A stretch of DNA of 64,000 nucleotides. Source: JACRLV01 sp045863555. GTDB taxonomy: Bacteria; Planctomycetota; Phycisphaerae; UBA1845; Fen-1342. The notes below the pieces were generated by a model that was not told the DNA's origin, did no database searches, and saw only the letters and a list, made by a program, of their open reading frames with translations. Shown here piece by piece: positions 45,396-52,737 of this stretch (position 1 is its first letter; every line of letters begins with the position of its first letter). Location of the stretch: NCBI GenBank assembly GCA_045863555.1, contig BTUU01000002.1, positions 248,001-312,000 of the forward strand. The letters are read 5' to 3'. A program made the translations under genes and the position numbers.

Positions 45396-46874
45396 ATGGC
45401 GCGGTCGCAGGCTCACGGCTTTACTACTCCCCCACCCCCCAAAAACACGATCGGTGATCGGATTCGAGACGCCGGCCAGGCGTTCATGGACCTGGCTCGC
45501 CTGCCGCGGGCGTTCTGGTTCGTGGTGCTGGCGTTCGTGTTCGAGTCGATGTCGTACTTCGGCGTGCTGACGCTGATGACGGTGTACCTGGGCACGGATC
45601 TAGGGTGGGGCGACGGGTGGGCCGGGCTCGCGGTCTCGACATTCACGATGCTGGTCACGCTCTTCATGCTGGGGGCGGGCAGCTATGCCGAGTCATTCGG
45701 GCTGCGGCGGGCGATCATCGCGGCGCTGGTGCTCTGCGTGATCGGGCGGCTCATGTACAACGTCGGCGCGGGGCAGACGCTGGTTGTGGGGGCCGGGCTC
45801 GTCGTCGCGGCGCTGCTGATCATCGCGATTGGCGAGGCGATTCTTCAGCCGGTCTGCTACTCGGGCGTCAAGCAGTACACCGACGAGAAGACCAGCTCGA
45901 TGGGCTACGGGCTGATTTATGCCGTGATGAACCTCGGGATCGTGGTTGTCGGCGAATTGTCCGCGCGGGCGCGGCCGGCGGTGCAGGCGGTGATCGATGC
46001 GCGGCAGTCGACGCAGCCGGCGGAGGGGACGACGCATCCGGGGTGGGCGGTGTGGCTGGCGGAGCACGTCGGCAGCGGCGTGCAGGCGGTGAACTGGATC
46101 TGCTGGGGTCTGACGCTCGCGACGCTGGTGTTCTTCGTCGTTGCGATGACGCGGCGGGCCGAGCGGGCGAAAGTGCGGCCGGACACGGCGGAGGAGCAGC
46201 GGAAGGCGGATGGGCGACCGCTGGGCGCGCGGGTGCGGTCGTACTTCGCGGAGGGGCCGTTTACAAATCCGCGGTTCATCTTCTTCATCTTCATGCTGCT
46301 TCCGGTGCGGACGCTGTTTGCGCATCAGTGGTTGACGATGCCGAACTACATCCTGCGGGCGTACTCGGAGGACGTGGGCAACAACATGGAGCGGCTGGTC
46401 AACTGGATCAACCCGGGGATCATCTTCTTCGGCGTGCCGATCGTCACTGCCCTGACGCGGCGGGTAAATGTCTACACGATGATGATCATCGGGTCGCTGG
46501 TGTCGGCCGCGCCGACGTTCCTGCTGTGCAGCGGGCCGAACCTGTGGATCCTGATCACGTATTTCGTGGTGTTCTCGATCGGCGAGGCGCTGTGGTCGGC
46601 GCGGTTCCTGGAATACGCGTCAGAGCTGGCGCCGCCGGGCCGGATTGCGCAGTACATGGGGCTGGCGAATGTGCCGTGGCTGCTGGCGAAGGGAACGACG
46701 GGGCTGTACTCGGGCTGGATGCTGGCGACGTTCTGTCCGCCGAATACGCCCGCGGAGCAGCTCAATACAGAGACGATGTGGCTGATCTACGGGTGCATCG
46801 CGATGCTGAGCCCGATCGGGCTGCTGATGGCGCGGGGGTGGGTGATGAAGGGGATGCAGGGGAAGAGCGAATAG
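45396..46874 (+). CDS. MFS transporter, POT/PTR2-like
   Basis: A 492-residue inner-membrane protein with about twelve hydrophobic helices. FESMSYFGVLTLMTVYLGTD resembles the first helix of proton-coupled peptide transporters, ILQPVCYSGVKQYTDEKTSS and GLIYAVMNLGIVVVGELSAR their middle motif. It starts at an ATG after GGAG. The substrate (peptides or other) is not certain. Its last three codons lie inside a GCGAATA heptamer array, so the C-terminal KSE may be repeat-derived. Confidence 0.85.
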   Translation: MARSQAHGFTTPPPPKNTIGDRIRDAGQAFMDLARLPRAFWFVVLAFVFESMSYFGVLTLMTVYLGTDLGWGDGWAGLAVSTFTMLVTLFMLGAGSYAESFGLRRAIIAALVLCVIGRLMYNVGAGQTLVVGAGLVVAALLIIAIGEAILQPVCYSGVKQYTDEKTSSMGYGLIYAVMNLGIVVVGELSARARPAVQAVIDARQSTQPAEGTTHPGWAVWLAEHVGSGVQAVNWICWGLTLATLVFFVVAMTRRAERAKVRPDTAEEQRKADGRPLGARVRSYFAEGPFTNPRFIFFIFMLLPVRTLFAHQWLTMPNYILRAYSEDVGNNMERLVNWINPGIIFFGVPIVTALTRRVNVYTMMIIGSLVSAAPTFLLCSGPNLWILITYFVVFSIGEALWSARFLEYASELAPPGRIAQYMGLANVPWLLAKGTTGLYSGWMLATFCPPNTPAEQLNTETMWLIYGCIAMLSPIGLLMARGWVMKGMQGKSE

Positions 46875-46915
46875 CGAATAGCGAAGAGCGAAGAGCGAAG
46901 AGCGAAGAGCGAAAT
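46867..46915. repeat. heptamer array, GCGAAGA type, left of the Hsp70 island
   Basis: Seven consecutive 7-bp units: GCGAATA twice, GCGAAGA four times, GCGAAAT. It begins inside the MFS gene's stop region. The remaining 226 bases to the Hsp70 stop (46916-47141) show no gene. Confidence 0.92.
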
Positions 46916-47141
46916 GGGGAGGGCGGGGTGGTGGCCGCAATCGTAAGCGCCCGCGTGATATTCGCGGCGACGCATGCCGACCCGGCCGGCGGTTTTCGAC
47001 GAGCGGGGCGGCCGCTTCGATCGAGGGCGAGGACTGGTGCGGACGGTTTCTTACGCCGGGCGAGTCGGCAGGGCACCCGAATTGTCGCGATGCGACCCCC
47101 CACCGGATTTAGTGCGAAACCACTCGGCTGCACCGACGTGG

Positions 47142-48920
47142 CTACTTAGAAGTTTTCCTTCCACAGCGACAGTCTGGATCGTTTGACGCGCGACCGCACT
47201 TCGCGCACGGCTCGTAATACAGACGCTCATCCACTTGAATACGTGGTGGATTTCGACGCGTATCGAATTCCTCAGGATATTCTTTATAGGCGAGCTCGCC
47301 GGGAACTAGTGAGTGATCCTCATGATCCGCAACATTTGCCCGGACAACTACGGCTCCCGTTTCGCGCCTCTCTGATGCGACTAATTGGGGCGATGACGAC
47401 GATTGTGCAACGCTTGATTTGGGTTGCTCTCCAATTGCGATCCCAAATTCCAGGTGGTGTATCTCAGTGTTCACGTGGTTTCCAGAAAGCGCCGAATGAG
47501 CTCGCGCATGGAGAATCATATTCTCGTCAATACGCACGTTAAGTTCAAGTCGTTCGAAAAATGGACGGGCGGCAGCGTCGACCGGAAGCGACATAGTATC
47601 AAGAACAATCCGAGGTTCGCCCGAGAGTACGGTGCTACCGGGGACTAGCGGTGTAACCAGTTGCAGTTTCGCGTGTCCGTCACGCGGATCGGCGCAATAC
47701 AGTTGAAATTGGTCCTTATGAACCTCTCGCTCAACCGGCATTGTAGCACCTGCGGCAATCAGTTGCAAGTAGGAGTTTCTTGCAAGTAATAACTCGACAT
47801 GTTTCGCCAATCGCAAGCGCGCTTTGTCATGTGCGATCCAGGCGGCACCTTCCGCGATCGCTGCCCCACCAGCTGAGGAGACGCATACGCGCTGGGGGCC
47901 GAATAACTCATGCAGCCGAGCCCTTATCACGGGCATGTTCACCATCCCCCCTGTCGCAAGACAGAGTGAAACCTGCGCCGGTGAAATGCGCGCTGTCTCA
48001 AGAATCGCTCGAATGCGTCCAAGTCCTTCATCAACCAACGGACGAGTTATTGAGTCAAGCTCATCCCGCGACAAATCGTATTCAAGTGACCCGTCATGAA
48101 CATCACGAAAATAGTCATCGAGATAAATAAGAAACCGCTCGCGATTCGATAATTGAATCTTCGCGTCTTCACAGAGGTGAAGTAGCCTCGCGTCTGCGTC
48201 TCGATGCGGAACGAGCGCCGTCCGAGTATTGTCCCGACGTGCTCGTCGAACTACTTCGTTCTTAATGACTTCGTCGAATCGATCTCCGCCAACACTGTCG
48301 GTTCCGTCGGTCGCTAGTTGGACTAACGTTCCCCCTTCAAGTCGACAAAGTGTCAGGTCCAACGTTCCGCCGCCCCAATCGAACACGAGCAAGAGACGCC
48401 GATCATGCCGTCGAAGGAAGTCCTGTTGGTCCGCCTCGGTCTTGACGTGACGGTAAAGCGCAGCGAGCGGCTCGTGTACAAACTGAACAATGCGAATTCC
48501 CGCTTGTTGAAACGCATCGCGAAGCGCGATCCGTCGCGACCCATCAAAGTTCACAGGAATCGTAACTACGGCGCGATCCAACCGTGCAAGAGTCCGGCCG
48601 CGGCCGCTGAGAGACTCATCTCGCACGTAGCGAACAAGATCAGTAACAATATCGACAACGGATCGTTCAACACCATCGACAAAAACTGTAGATTGATTCA
48701 AGAGCATCTTGGGCGACCGAACAATGTTGCCATAAACTCCGAGGCCGGCCGTCGCCATCCTTTGCTTGGCTTGTCGACCGACAATTCGATTGCCTGCTTC
48801 ATAGCATACTACAGAAGGGATTGGAAGCCCTCGGTCGTCGAAAAAGTTGATTGCTCGGTCGCCCTCAATTGCGGACACCAAACTATTCGTCGTCCCGAAA
48901 TCAAATCCCACGGTGCTCAT
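47142..48920 (-). CDS. Hsp70-like ATPase with a C-terminal Cys cluster
   Basis: A 592-residue DnaK-related protein. The nucleotide-binding domain has phosphate-1 GFDFGTTNSLVSA (5-17), AVVTIPVNFDGSRRIALRDA with the EPLAALY loop, phosphate-2 LLLVFDWGGGTLDLTL (176-191) and the adenosine loop LATGGMVNMPVI. It keeps a substrate-binding-like beta part (LNVRIDENMILHARA) but has no DnaK-style helical lid. It ends in C572, C575, C584 and C586 (CAKCGR...CRCGRK), a likely zinc knuckle. The start follows GAGGT and overlaps the upstream gene by 20 bases. G+C is near 50%, far below neighbours. Last gene of the three-gene island. It is not the housekeeping DnaK. Confidence 0.9.
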   Translation of the reverse strand: MSTVGFDFGTTNSLVSAIEGDRAINFFDDRGLPIPSVVCYEAGNRIVGRQAKQRMATAGLGVYGNIVRSPKMLLNQSTVFVDGVERSVVDIVTDLVRYVRDESLSGRGRTLARLDRAVVTIPVNFDGSRRIALRDAFQQAGIRIVQFVHEPLAALYRHVKTEADQQDFLRRHDRRLLLVFDWGGGTLDLTLCRLEGGTLVQLATDGTDSVGGDRFDEVIKNEVVRRARRDNTRTALVPHRDADARLLHLCEDAKIQLSNRERFLIYLDDYFRDVHDGSLEYDLSRDELDSITRPLVDEGLGRIRAILETARISPAQVSLCLATGGMVNMPVIRARLHELFGPQRVCVSSAGGAAIAEGAAWIAHDKARLRLAKHVELLLARNSYLQLIAAGATMPVEREVHKDQFQLYCADPRDGHAKLQLVTPLVPGSTVLSGEPRIVLDTMSLPVDAAARPFFERLELNVRIDENMILHARAHSALSGNHVNTEIHHLEFGIAIGEQPKSSVAQSSSSPQLVASERRETGAVVVRANVADHEDHSLVPGELAYKEYPEEFDTRRNPPRIQVDERLYYEPCAKCGRASNDPDCRCGRKTSK

Positions 48921-50001
48921 GGTGTACCTCATTCTCAAGGGCTTGAAGCTCTTCACGTAACCCTGCAACAACGCGTTCCCCATGGTCGAGCGCAACGTGC
49001 AGTTTTGGCGGACTTCGATTGATAGCGAGCATCCCCTCGTTCAGAAGCTCTATCTCACGACTAAGCCGCCGAACGACGCGAGTACGCAGCCGCTCATAAT
49101 CGTCGCGCAGGTGGCTGACGGTTGTTCGATGAGTAGCCTCTAAATTGGAGAATTGCCGTCGTAGGTCCGCGATCAGATCCTGTTGGTGTCTTAGTTCCAG
49201 AGCGCGCTCTTCAAGCCTGACTTCGAGTAACTGGAATCGTTCAAGTGCAGCGCGCTCGCGCGCGAGCGCAGTACGCGCTTCGTGCCGTAGTCGATCCGAC
49301 TCAGCGCTCAGAACATGTCCAACGATGCCGAGTACGGAGGGGTCTGGTGCGCCGAGAAGCCTTCGCCATTTCGAGTCAATTGAGCTAGCGGCGTGCGTTT
49401 CGCTGGTCCATACATTTTCGACTAAAGAGCGGATCACTAAGTCTGAGTCGAGATTCCGCACTGCGACGAACCAGAAGGCTACGGTGTTGATGATATTTGC
49501 ACGAAGAATGGCGGCTTTTTGGTTTGAAAGTGGTTTATGGGTCCCAATTGGGAGTGACCAGTTACTGTGCTTAAGTGAGGCTAATAGCGCATCAAACCAT
49601 GGGGCGTCCGATGTGTCCGAATCAAGTAGCGGCGCAACTGCAGTCGCAACCGGATGCCACTTAAAGGCGGTGCGACACACATCACAGAGCCCCAGCCACA
49701 ATCTTGTGATGTGCCTATGTGTGTAGGCTGCGACGATTATCTCCTTCGGAACTGCGAACAAGACGTCGGTTTCACATAAAGCAGGCAGCCAATCGCTAGC
49801 TGAATCGTCGATCGATGCAGTCTCGGCAATGGACTTAGCGAGTGGTTTGTCTATCGTGAGCTTCTGTCCTTTCCGCGAATAAGCATACGCGACAAAAGTC
49901 CGAAAATCACTGGGTCGTGCCGCCGTGTGCCCTGCCCGGTTAGCAGCGATATTCGTTTGCTCCGTGGTGGCGGGCGTGGGTTGTGCGGGTAAGTCTGCCA
50001 T
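48901..50001 (-). CDS. coiled-coil protein of the Hsp70 island
   Basis: A 366-residue protein that I do not recognise. The N-terminal 220 residues are mixed and Trp/His-rich (HRHITRLWLGLCDVC, NTVAFWFVAVRN). From about residue 235 a long coiled coil runs through ARERAALERFQLLEVRLEER and HQQDLIADLRRQFSNLEATH. The end (LRTRVVRRLSREIELLNEG, AGLREELQALENEV) has a size and helix pattern reminiscent of GrpE-like exchange factors, but no direct match is claimed. The ATG shares one base with the upstream stop (TGATG) and its end overlaps the Hsp70 start by 20 bases, so the three proteins are likely made together and may form one complex. Confidence 0.85.
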   Translation of the reverse strand: MADLPAQPTPATTEQTNIAANRAGHTAARPSDFRTFVAYAYSRKGQKLTIDKPLAKSIAETASIDDSASDWLPALCETDVLFAVPKEIIVAAYTHRHITRLWLGLCDVCRTAFKWHPVATAVAPLLDSDTSDAPWFDALLASLKHSNWSLPIGTHKPLSNQKAAILRANIINTVAFWFVAVRNLDSDLVIRSLVENVWTSETHAASSIDSKWRRLLGAPDPSVLGIVGHVLSAESDRLRHEARTALARERAALERFQLLEVRLEERALELRHQQDLIADLRRQFSNLEATHRTTVSHLRDDYERLRTRVVRRLSREIELLNEGMLAINRSPPKLHVALDHGERVVAGLREELQALENEVHHEHRGI

Positions 50002-51104
50002 CAGAGTCGCCTCCGGTAGGTGCCATCAAAAAACGCCTCAGCCCAACCTCCCATCGCCGGATTATTGCGCAGCTCCCGAGCGTGCCGCTGACAGTCAAGC
50101 GTCCGTCCGACGCACGCGTACGATTCAGCAAGCAGAATTCGGAGCTTTACGCGATCTAAGTCACATATATCTGTTGTCAGCATGTGTTCGATCTGTGGTG
50201 CGCGCGCGACAACGGCGGCGGGCTGTAGGGACGCCCAAGTGAGAATGTGCTCGGTCATTCGATCTGTGAGAATACGCTCGTTGTCCCGATACTCTGAAGG
50301 TGGATGAAAGTCTGGGAGAATTGTAGATCGCCCAATCCAGGAGGAGTATCGACGACTGACGTATGTAACGCGATTGGAGGCGTGAAGGATCGCGGCCTGC
50401 GTATAATGGTTATAATGAAAATAAATGAGAGATTGAATTAGCCGGGCAAGCGGCCTTGTGAGATCAGAGAGAGCTTCCATGGCGCGATTGAATTTATCTT
50501 GGTATTGGTCCATCGGAAGCGACGAATCGGGATGCTGCTCTTTTGCCATGATTCCGTAAAGGAAGTCGCATATCGCATTGTAATAGGTGGCGGCTGACGA
50601 GTAGCTGCGGCTTGCGCTAATGAACTGTTCGATCACCCGGCGATTCAGTTGACGACCATTAGCCATGGTCCGAAAGCAGCTCTCAACTCCCATAAGGTCA
50701 CGTTCAGACGCGATTTGAAAGTGAAGCGTAAAGGTCACGCTAATGTCAGTGGAGAGGCGAAGCTCGATCGTCTCGGACTGCTTTGTGGTCAACAGGGATG
50801 CGAGTTCGGTCGGTTGAATCACATTGTCGTTCACGTAGGCGCTAGAAGCAATAATGTGAACATCCGAGGCCGTCAACGGTTGAGTTATTCGGACGGCCTG
50901 TCCTCCAACCTCGTGTCCCCGGATGAACAGCGAAGGGCGGATACTCGGATGTAAGCTGAAGCGATGTTCGCGCAGCTTATCGATAGTCGGGAAAAGCGCG
51001 TCGCAGTGCTCACAACGATACGTGACGGGTGGAGGATCGAGGACAGGCTCCTCGATCCCGGCTGGTTCGTGAAATTCGATATAGCCCGTATGCCAGAAGC
51101 CCAT
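50001..51104 (-). CDS. C2H2 zinc-finger protein of the Hsp70 island
   Basis: A 367-residue protein. Near the N-terminus is a textbook C2H2 finger: C31, C34, H47 and H52, C-x2-C-x12-H-x4-H (YRCEHCDALFPTIDKLREHR and on). Such fingers are uncommon in bacteria. It follows the motif FWHTGYIEFHEPAG. The rest is mostly helical; a TPR-like hairpin near the end is KLRILLAESYACVGRTLDCQ. The ATG is preceded by a TATACT box; an alternative TTG 42 bases upstream overlaps that promoter. First gene of the island operon. Function unknown; it could recognise nucleic acid or bind the chaperone partner. Confidence 0.85.
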   Translation of the reverse strand: MGFWHTGYIEFHEPAGIEEPVLDPPPVTYRCEHCDALFPTIDKLREHRFSLHPSIRPSLFIRGHEVGGQAVRITQPLTASDVHIIASSAYVNDNVIQPTELASLLTTKQSETIELRLSTDISVTFTLHFQIASERDLMGVESCFRTMANGRQLNRRVIEQFISASRSYSSAATYYNAICDFLYGIMAKEQHPDSSLPMDQYQDKFNRAMEALSDLTRPLARLIQSLIYFHYNHYTQAAILHASNRVTYVSRRYSSWIGRSTILPDFHPPSEYRDNERILTDRMTEHILTWASLQPAAVVARAPQIEHMLTTDICDLDRVKLRILLAESYACVGRTLDCQRHARELRNNPAMGGWAEAFFDGTYRRRL

Positions 51105-51135
51105 GTTCACTCGACCCGAGAAGCTCCACGCGTTA

Positions 51136-51141
51136 AGTATA
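51136..51141 (-). promoter_or_regulatory. -10 box (TATACT) of the Hsp70-island operon
   Basis: TATACT on the minus strand, 31 bases before the zinc-finger gene ATG and after the tyrS stop. It gives the island its own promoter. A GGGGCCCC palindrome at 51164-51171 could separate it from tyrS transcription. Confidence 0.45.
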
Positions 51142-51184
51142 CGCAATCTGCGCGGGAATTCCGAGGGGCCCCGAGCGCATCCGC

Positions 51185-52618
51185 CTACCCTTTTTCCGCG
51201 GTAATCCTGGCCACTAGCGGCTGCTTCACCCGATCCCCCTTCCGGTGCCTGCCCGCCCGAAATTCAGCCCCGGCCGTCGCCGCGACCTGCGTGTTTGGGT
51301 CGGTGATTTTCTGGCCGGCGAATTCGAAGGCGCCGTTTTCGACCATGCGGCGGGCCTCACTTTTGCTGATTTCCTGGTCGTGGGCGAGCCAGCAGAGTTT
51401 CCAGGCCTGGATTTTTCCGTCGACGATTTCGGAGGCGGGGACGAGGACGTCGACGGTTTCGACGGTTTTTGAGCCGCTGAAGGCTTTTTCCCAGGATGCG
51501 CGGGCTTCGAGCATGGCGGGCTGGCCGTGGAAGCGTGCGCCGGCCATGACGGCGAGCTGCTTTTTGGCTTCCATGGGGGAGGAGGCGATGAGGGCGGCGA
51601 CAGCGGGGTTGAGCGCGGGCTGGGCCAGGGCGGCAGGAGGCACGGGCAGGTTGTCTTTTCCCCCCTCGCGCGGTCCCTGGTTGGAGGGAGCCTGCCCTGC
51701 CTGCGGCGCGTTCTCTCCAACCTGCCCATGCCACCCCTCAGTTTCAACCTGCCCATGCCACCCCTGAGAACCAGACATCCTCTCAGCCGGGGGTGTGAGC
51801 AGGCGGTACCACTCGGCGAGGAGGTCGTCGGGGATGGACATGGTCTTGCCGAACATGTCGAGGGGGCTGTCCGTCAGGGCGATGTGGTTGCCGTAGCTCT
51901 TGGACATTTTCCGCACGCCGTCGAGGCCGCGGAGGAGGGGCATGAGCAGGACGACCTGGGGGTGCTGGCCGACGGACTGCTGGAGGTCGCGGCCGACGAG
52001 GTTGTTGTACATCTGGTCGGTGCCGCCGAGCTCGACATCGGCCTCGATGTTGACGGAATCCCAGCCCTGGACGAGGGGGTAGAGGAATTCGTGCAGGCCG
52101 ATGGGCGTTTCGGATTCGAAGCGCTTGCGGAAGTCGTCGCGCTTGAGGAGCTGGCCGATGGTCATGCGGGCGGTGAGCTTGAGGACGTCGGCGAAGGTCA
52201 TCTTGTCGAGCCACTCGCCGTTCCAGCGGACTTCGAACTTTTCGGGCGAGGTGTCGAGGATTTTGCCGGCCTGGGAGATGTAGGTTTCGGCGTTGGCACG
52301 GATATCCTCGGCGCTGAGCATTTTTCGCGTTTCGGAGCGGCCGGTGGGGTCGCCGATGCGGGCGGTGAAGTCGCCGATGATGAGGACGGCCTTGTGGCCG
52401 AGGTCCTGGAACTGGCGGAGCTTGCCGAGGACGACGGCGTGGCCGAAGTGGATGTCGGGTGCGGTGGGGTCCATGCCGAGCTTGACGCGGAGGGGTTTGC
52501 GGTCGCGGGCGGATTTTTCGAGCTTATGCTTCAGTTCGGCGTCGGAGTAGGTATGCTCGCAGCCGGCGAGGAGCTGGGCGAGGCCGAGGTCGGGGGCGTT
52601 GGGGTGTTGGGCGTTCAT
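51185..52618 (-). CDS. tyrS: tyrosyl-tRNA synthetase, TyrZ-like class, with a repetitive insertion
   Basis: Charges tRNA-Tyr. The 477-residue protein has the HIGH-type motif APDIHFGHAVVLGKL, the tyrosine site LGGTDQMYNNLVGRD and RKMSKSYGNHIALTD, the KMSKS form of the TyrZ clade. The C-terminal S4-like RNA-binding part (ISKSEARRMVENGAFEFAGQ) is present. Residues about 279-326, between the catalytic and helical anticodon parts, are a low-complexity insertion with GWHGQV repeated twice and Pro/Ala-rich sequence, so the protein is longer than the usual 400-420. Its -10 box TATGAT ends eight bases before the ATG. Confidence 0.93.
   Translation of the reverse strand: MNAQHPNAPDLGLAQLLAGCEHTYSDAELKHKLEKSARDRKPLRVKLGMDPTAPDIHFGHAVVLGKLRQFQDLGHKAVLIIGDFTARIGDPTGRSETRKMLSAEDIRANAETYISQAGKILDTSPEKFEVRWNGEWLDKMTFADVLKLTARMTIGQLLKRDDFRKRFESETPIGLHEFLYPLVQGWDSVNIEADVELGGTDQMYNNLVGRDLQQSVGQHPQVVLLMPLLRGLDGVRKMSKSYGNHIALTDSPLDMFGKTMSIPDDLLAEWYRLLTPPAERMSGSQGWHGQVETEGWHGQVGENAPQAGQAPSNQGPREGGKDNLPVPPAALAQPALNPAVAALIASSPMEAKKQLAVMAGARFHGQPAMLEARASWEKAFSGSKTVETVDVLVPASEIVDGKIQAWKLCWLAHDQEISKSEARRMVENGAFEFAGQKITDPNTQVAATAGAEFRAGRHRKGDRVKQPLVARITAEKG
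51719..51765. repeat. 20-bp direct repeat inside tyrS
   Basis: AACCTGCCCATGCCACCCCT occurs at 51719-51738 and 51746-51765, a 27-bp period that stays in frame and encodes the doubled GWHGQV. Confidence 0.9.
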
Positions 52619-52626
52619 GGAGGCGG

Positions 52627-52632
52627 ATCATA
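52627..52632 (-). promoter_or_regulatory. -10 box (TATGAT) of tyrS
   Basis: TATGAT ends eight bases before the tyrS ATG with no Shine-Dalgarno sequence, suggesting a very short leader. The GCGAAGA array begins six bases upstream of it and so occupies the spacer and -35 zone. Confidence 0.4.
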
Positions 52633-52637
52633 AAAGA

Positions 52638-52665
52638 GCGAAGAGCGAATAGCGAAGAGCGAAAT
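52638..52665. repeat. heptamer array, GCGAAGA type, right of tyrS
   Basis: Four 7-bp units: GCGAAGA, GCGAATA, GCGAAGA, GCGAAAT. Same unit and same final GCGAAAT as the array at 46867-46915. It lies between tyrS and the divergent methyltransferase gene. Confidence 0.92.
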
Positions 52666-52737
52666 GGTGCGCGGGCGGCGCGTGATCGGGGTGAGCTCAT
52701 CGCGTGCGTCGAGCGGGCGATTGCGCGGCGGGCGGGG

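Noticed and set aside
45605..47149. 514-codon plus-strand frame overlapping the MFS gene and crossing the heptamer array
   Set aside because: Ala/Gly/Arg-rich shift of the MFS coding frame; its tail is only the array and intergenic DNA.
48405..49022. 205-codon plus-strand frame opposite the Hsp70-like gene
   Set aside because: No recognisable domain and no ribosome binding site; antisense to well-supported Hsp70 motifs.
47142..51184. Hsp70 island as an IS element or integrated phage
   Set aside because: No transposase, integrase, terminal inverted repeats or tRNA attachment site were seen.
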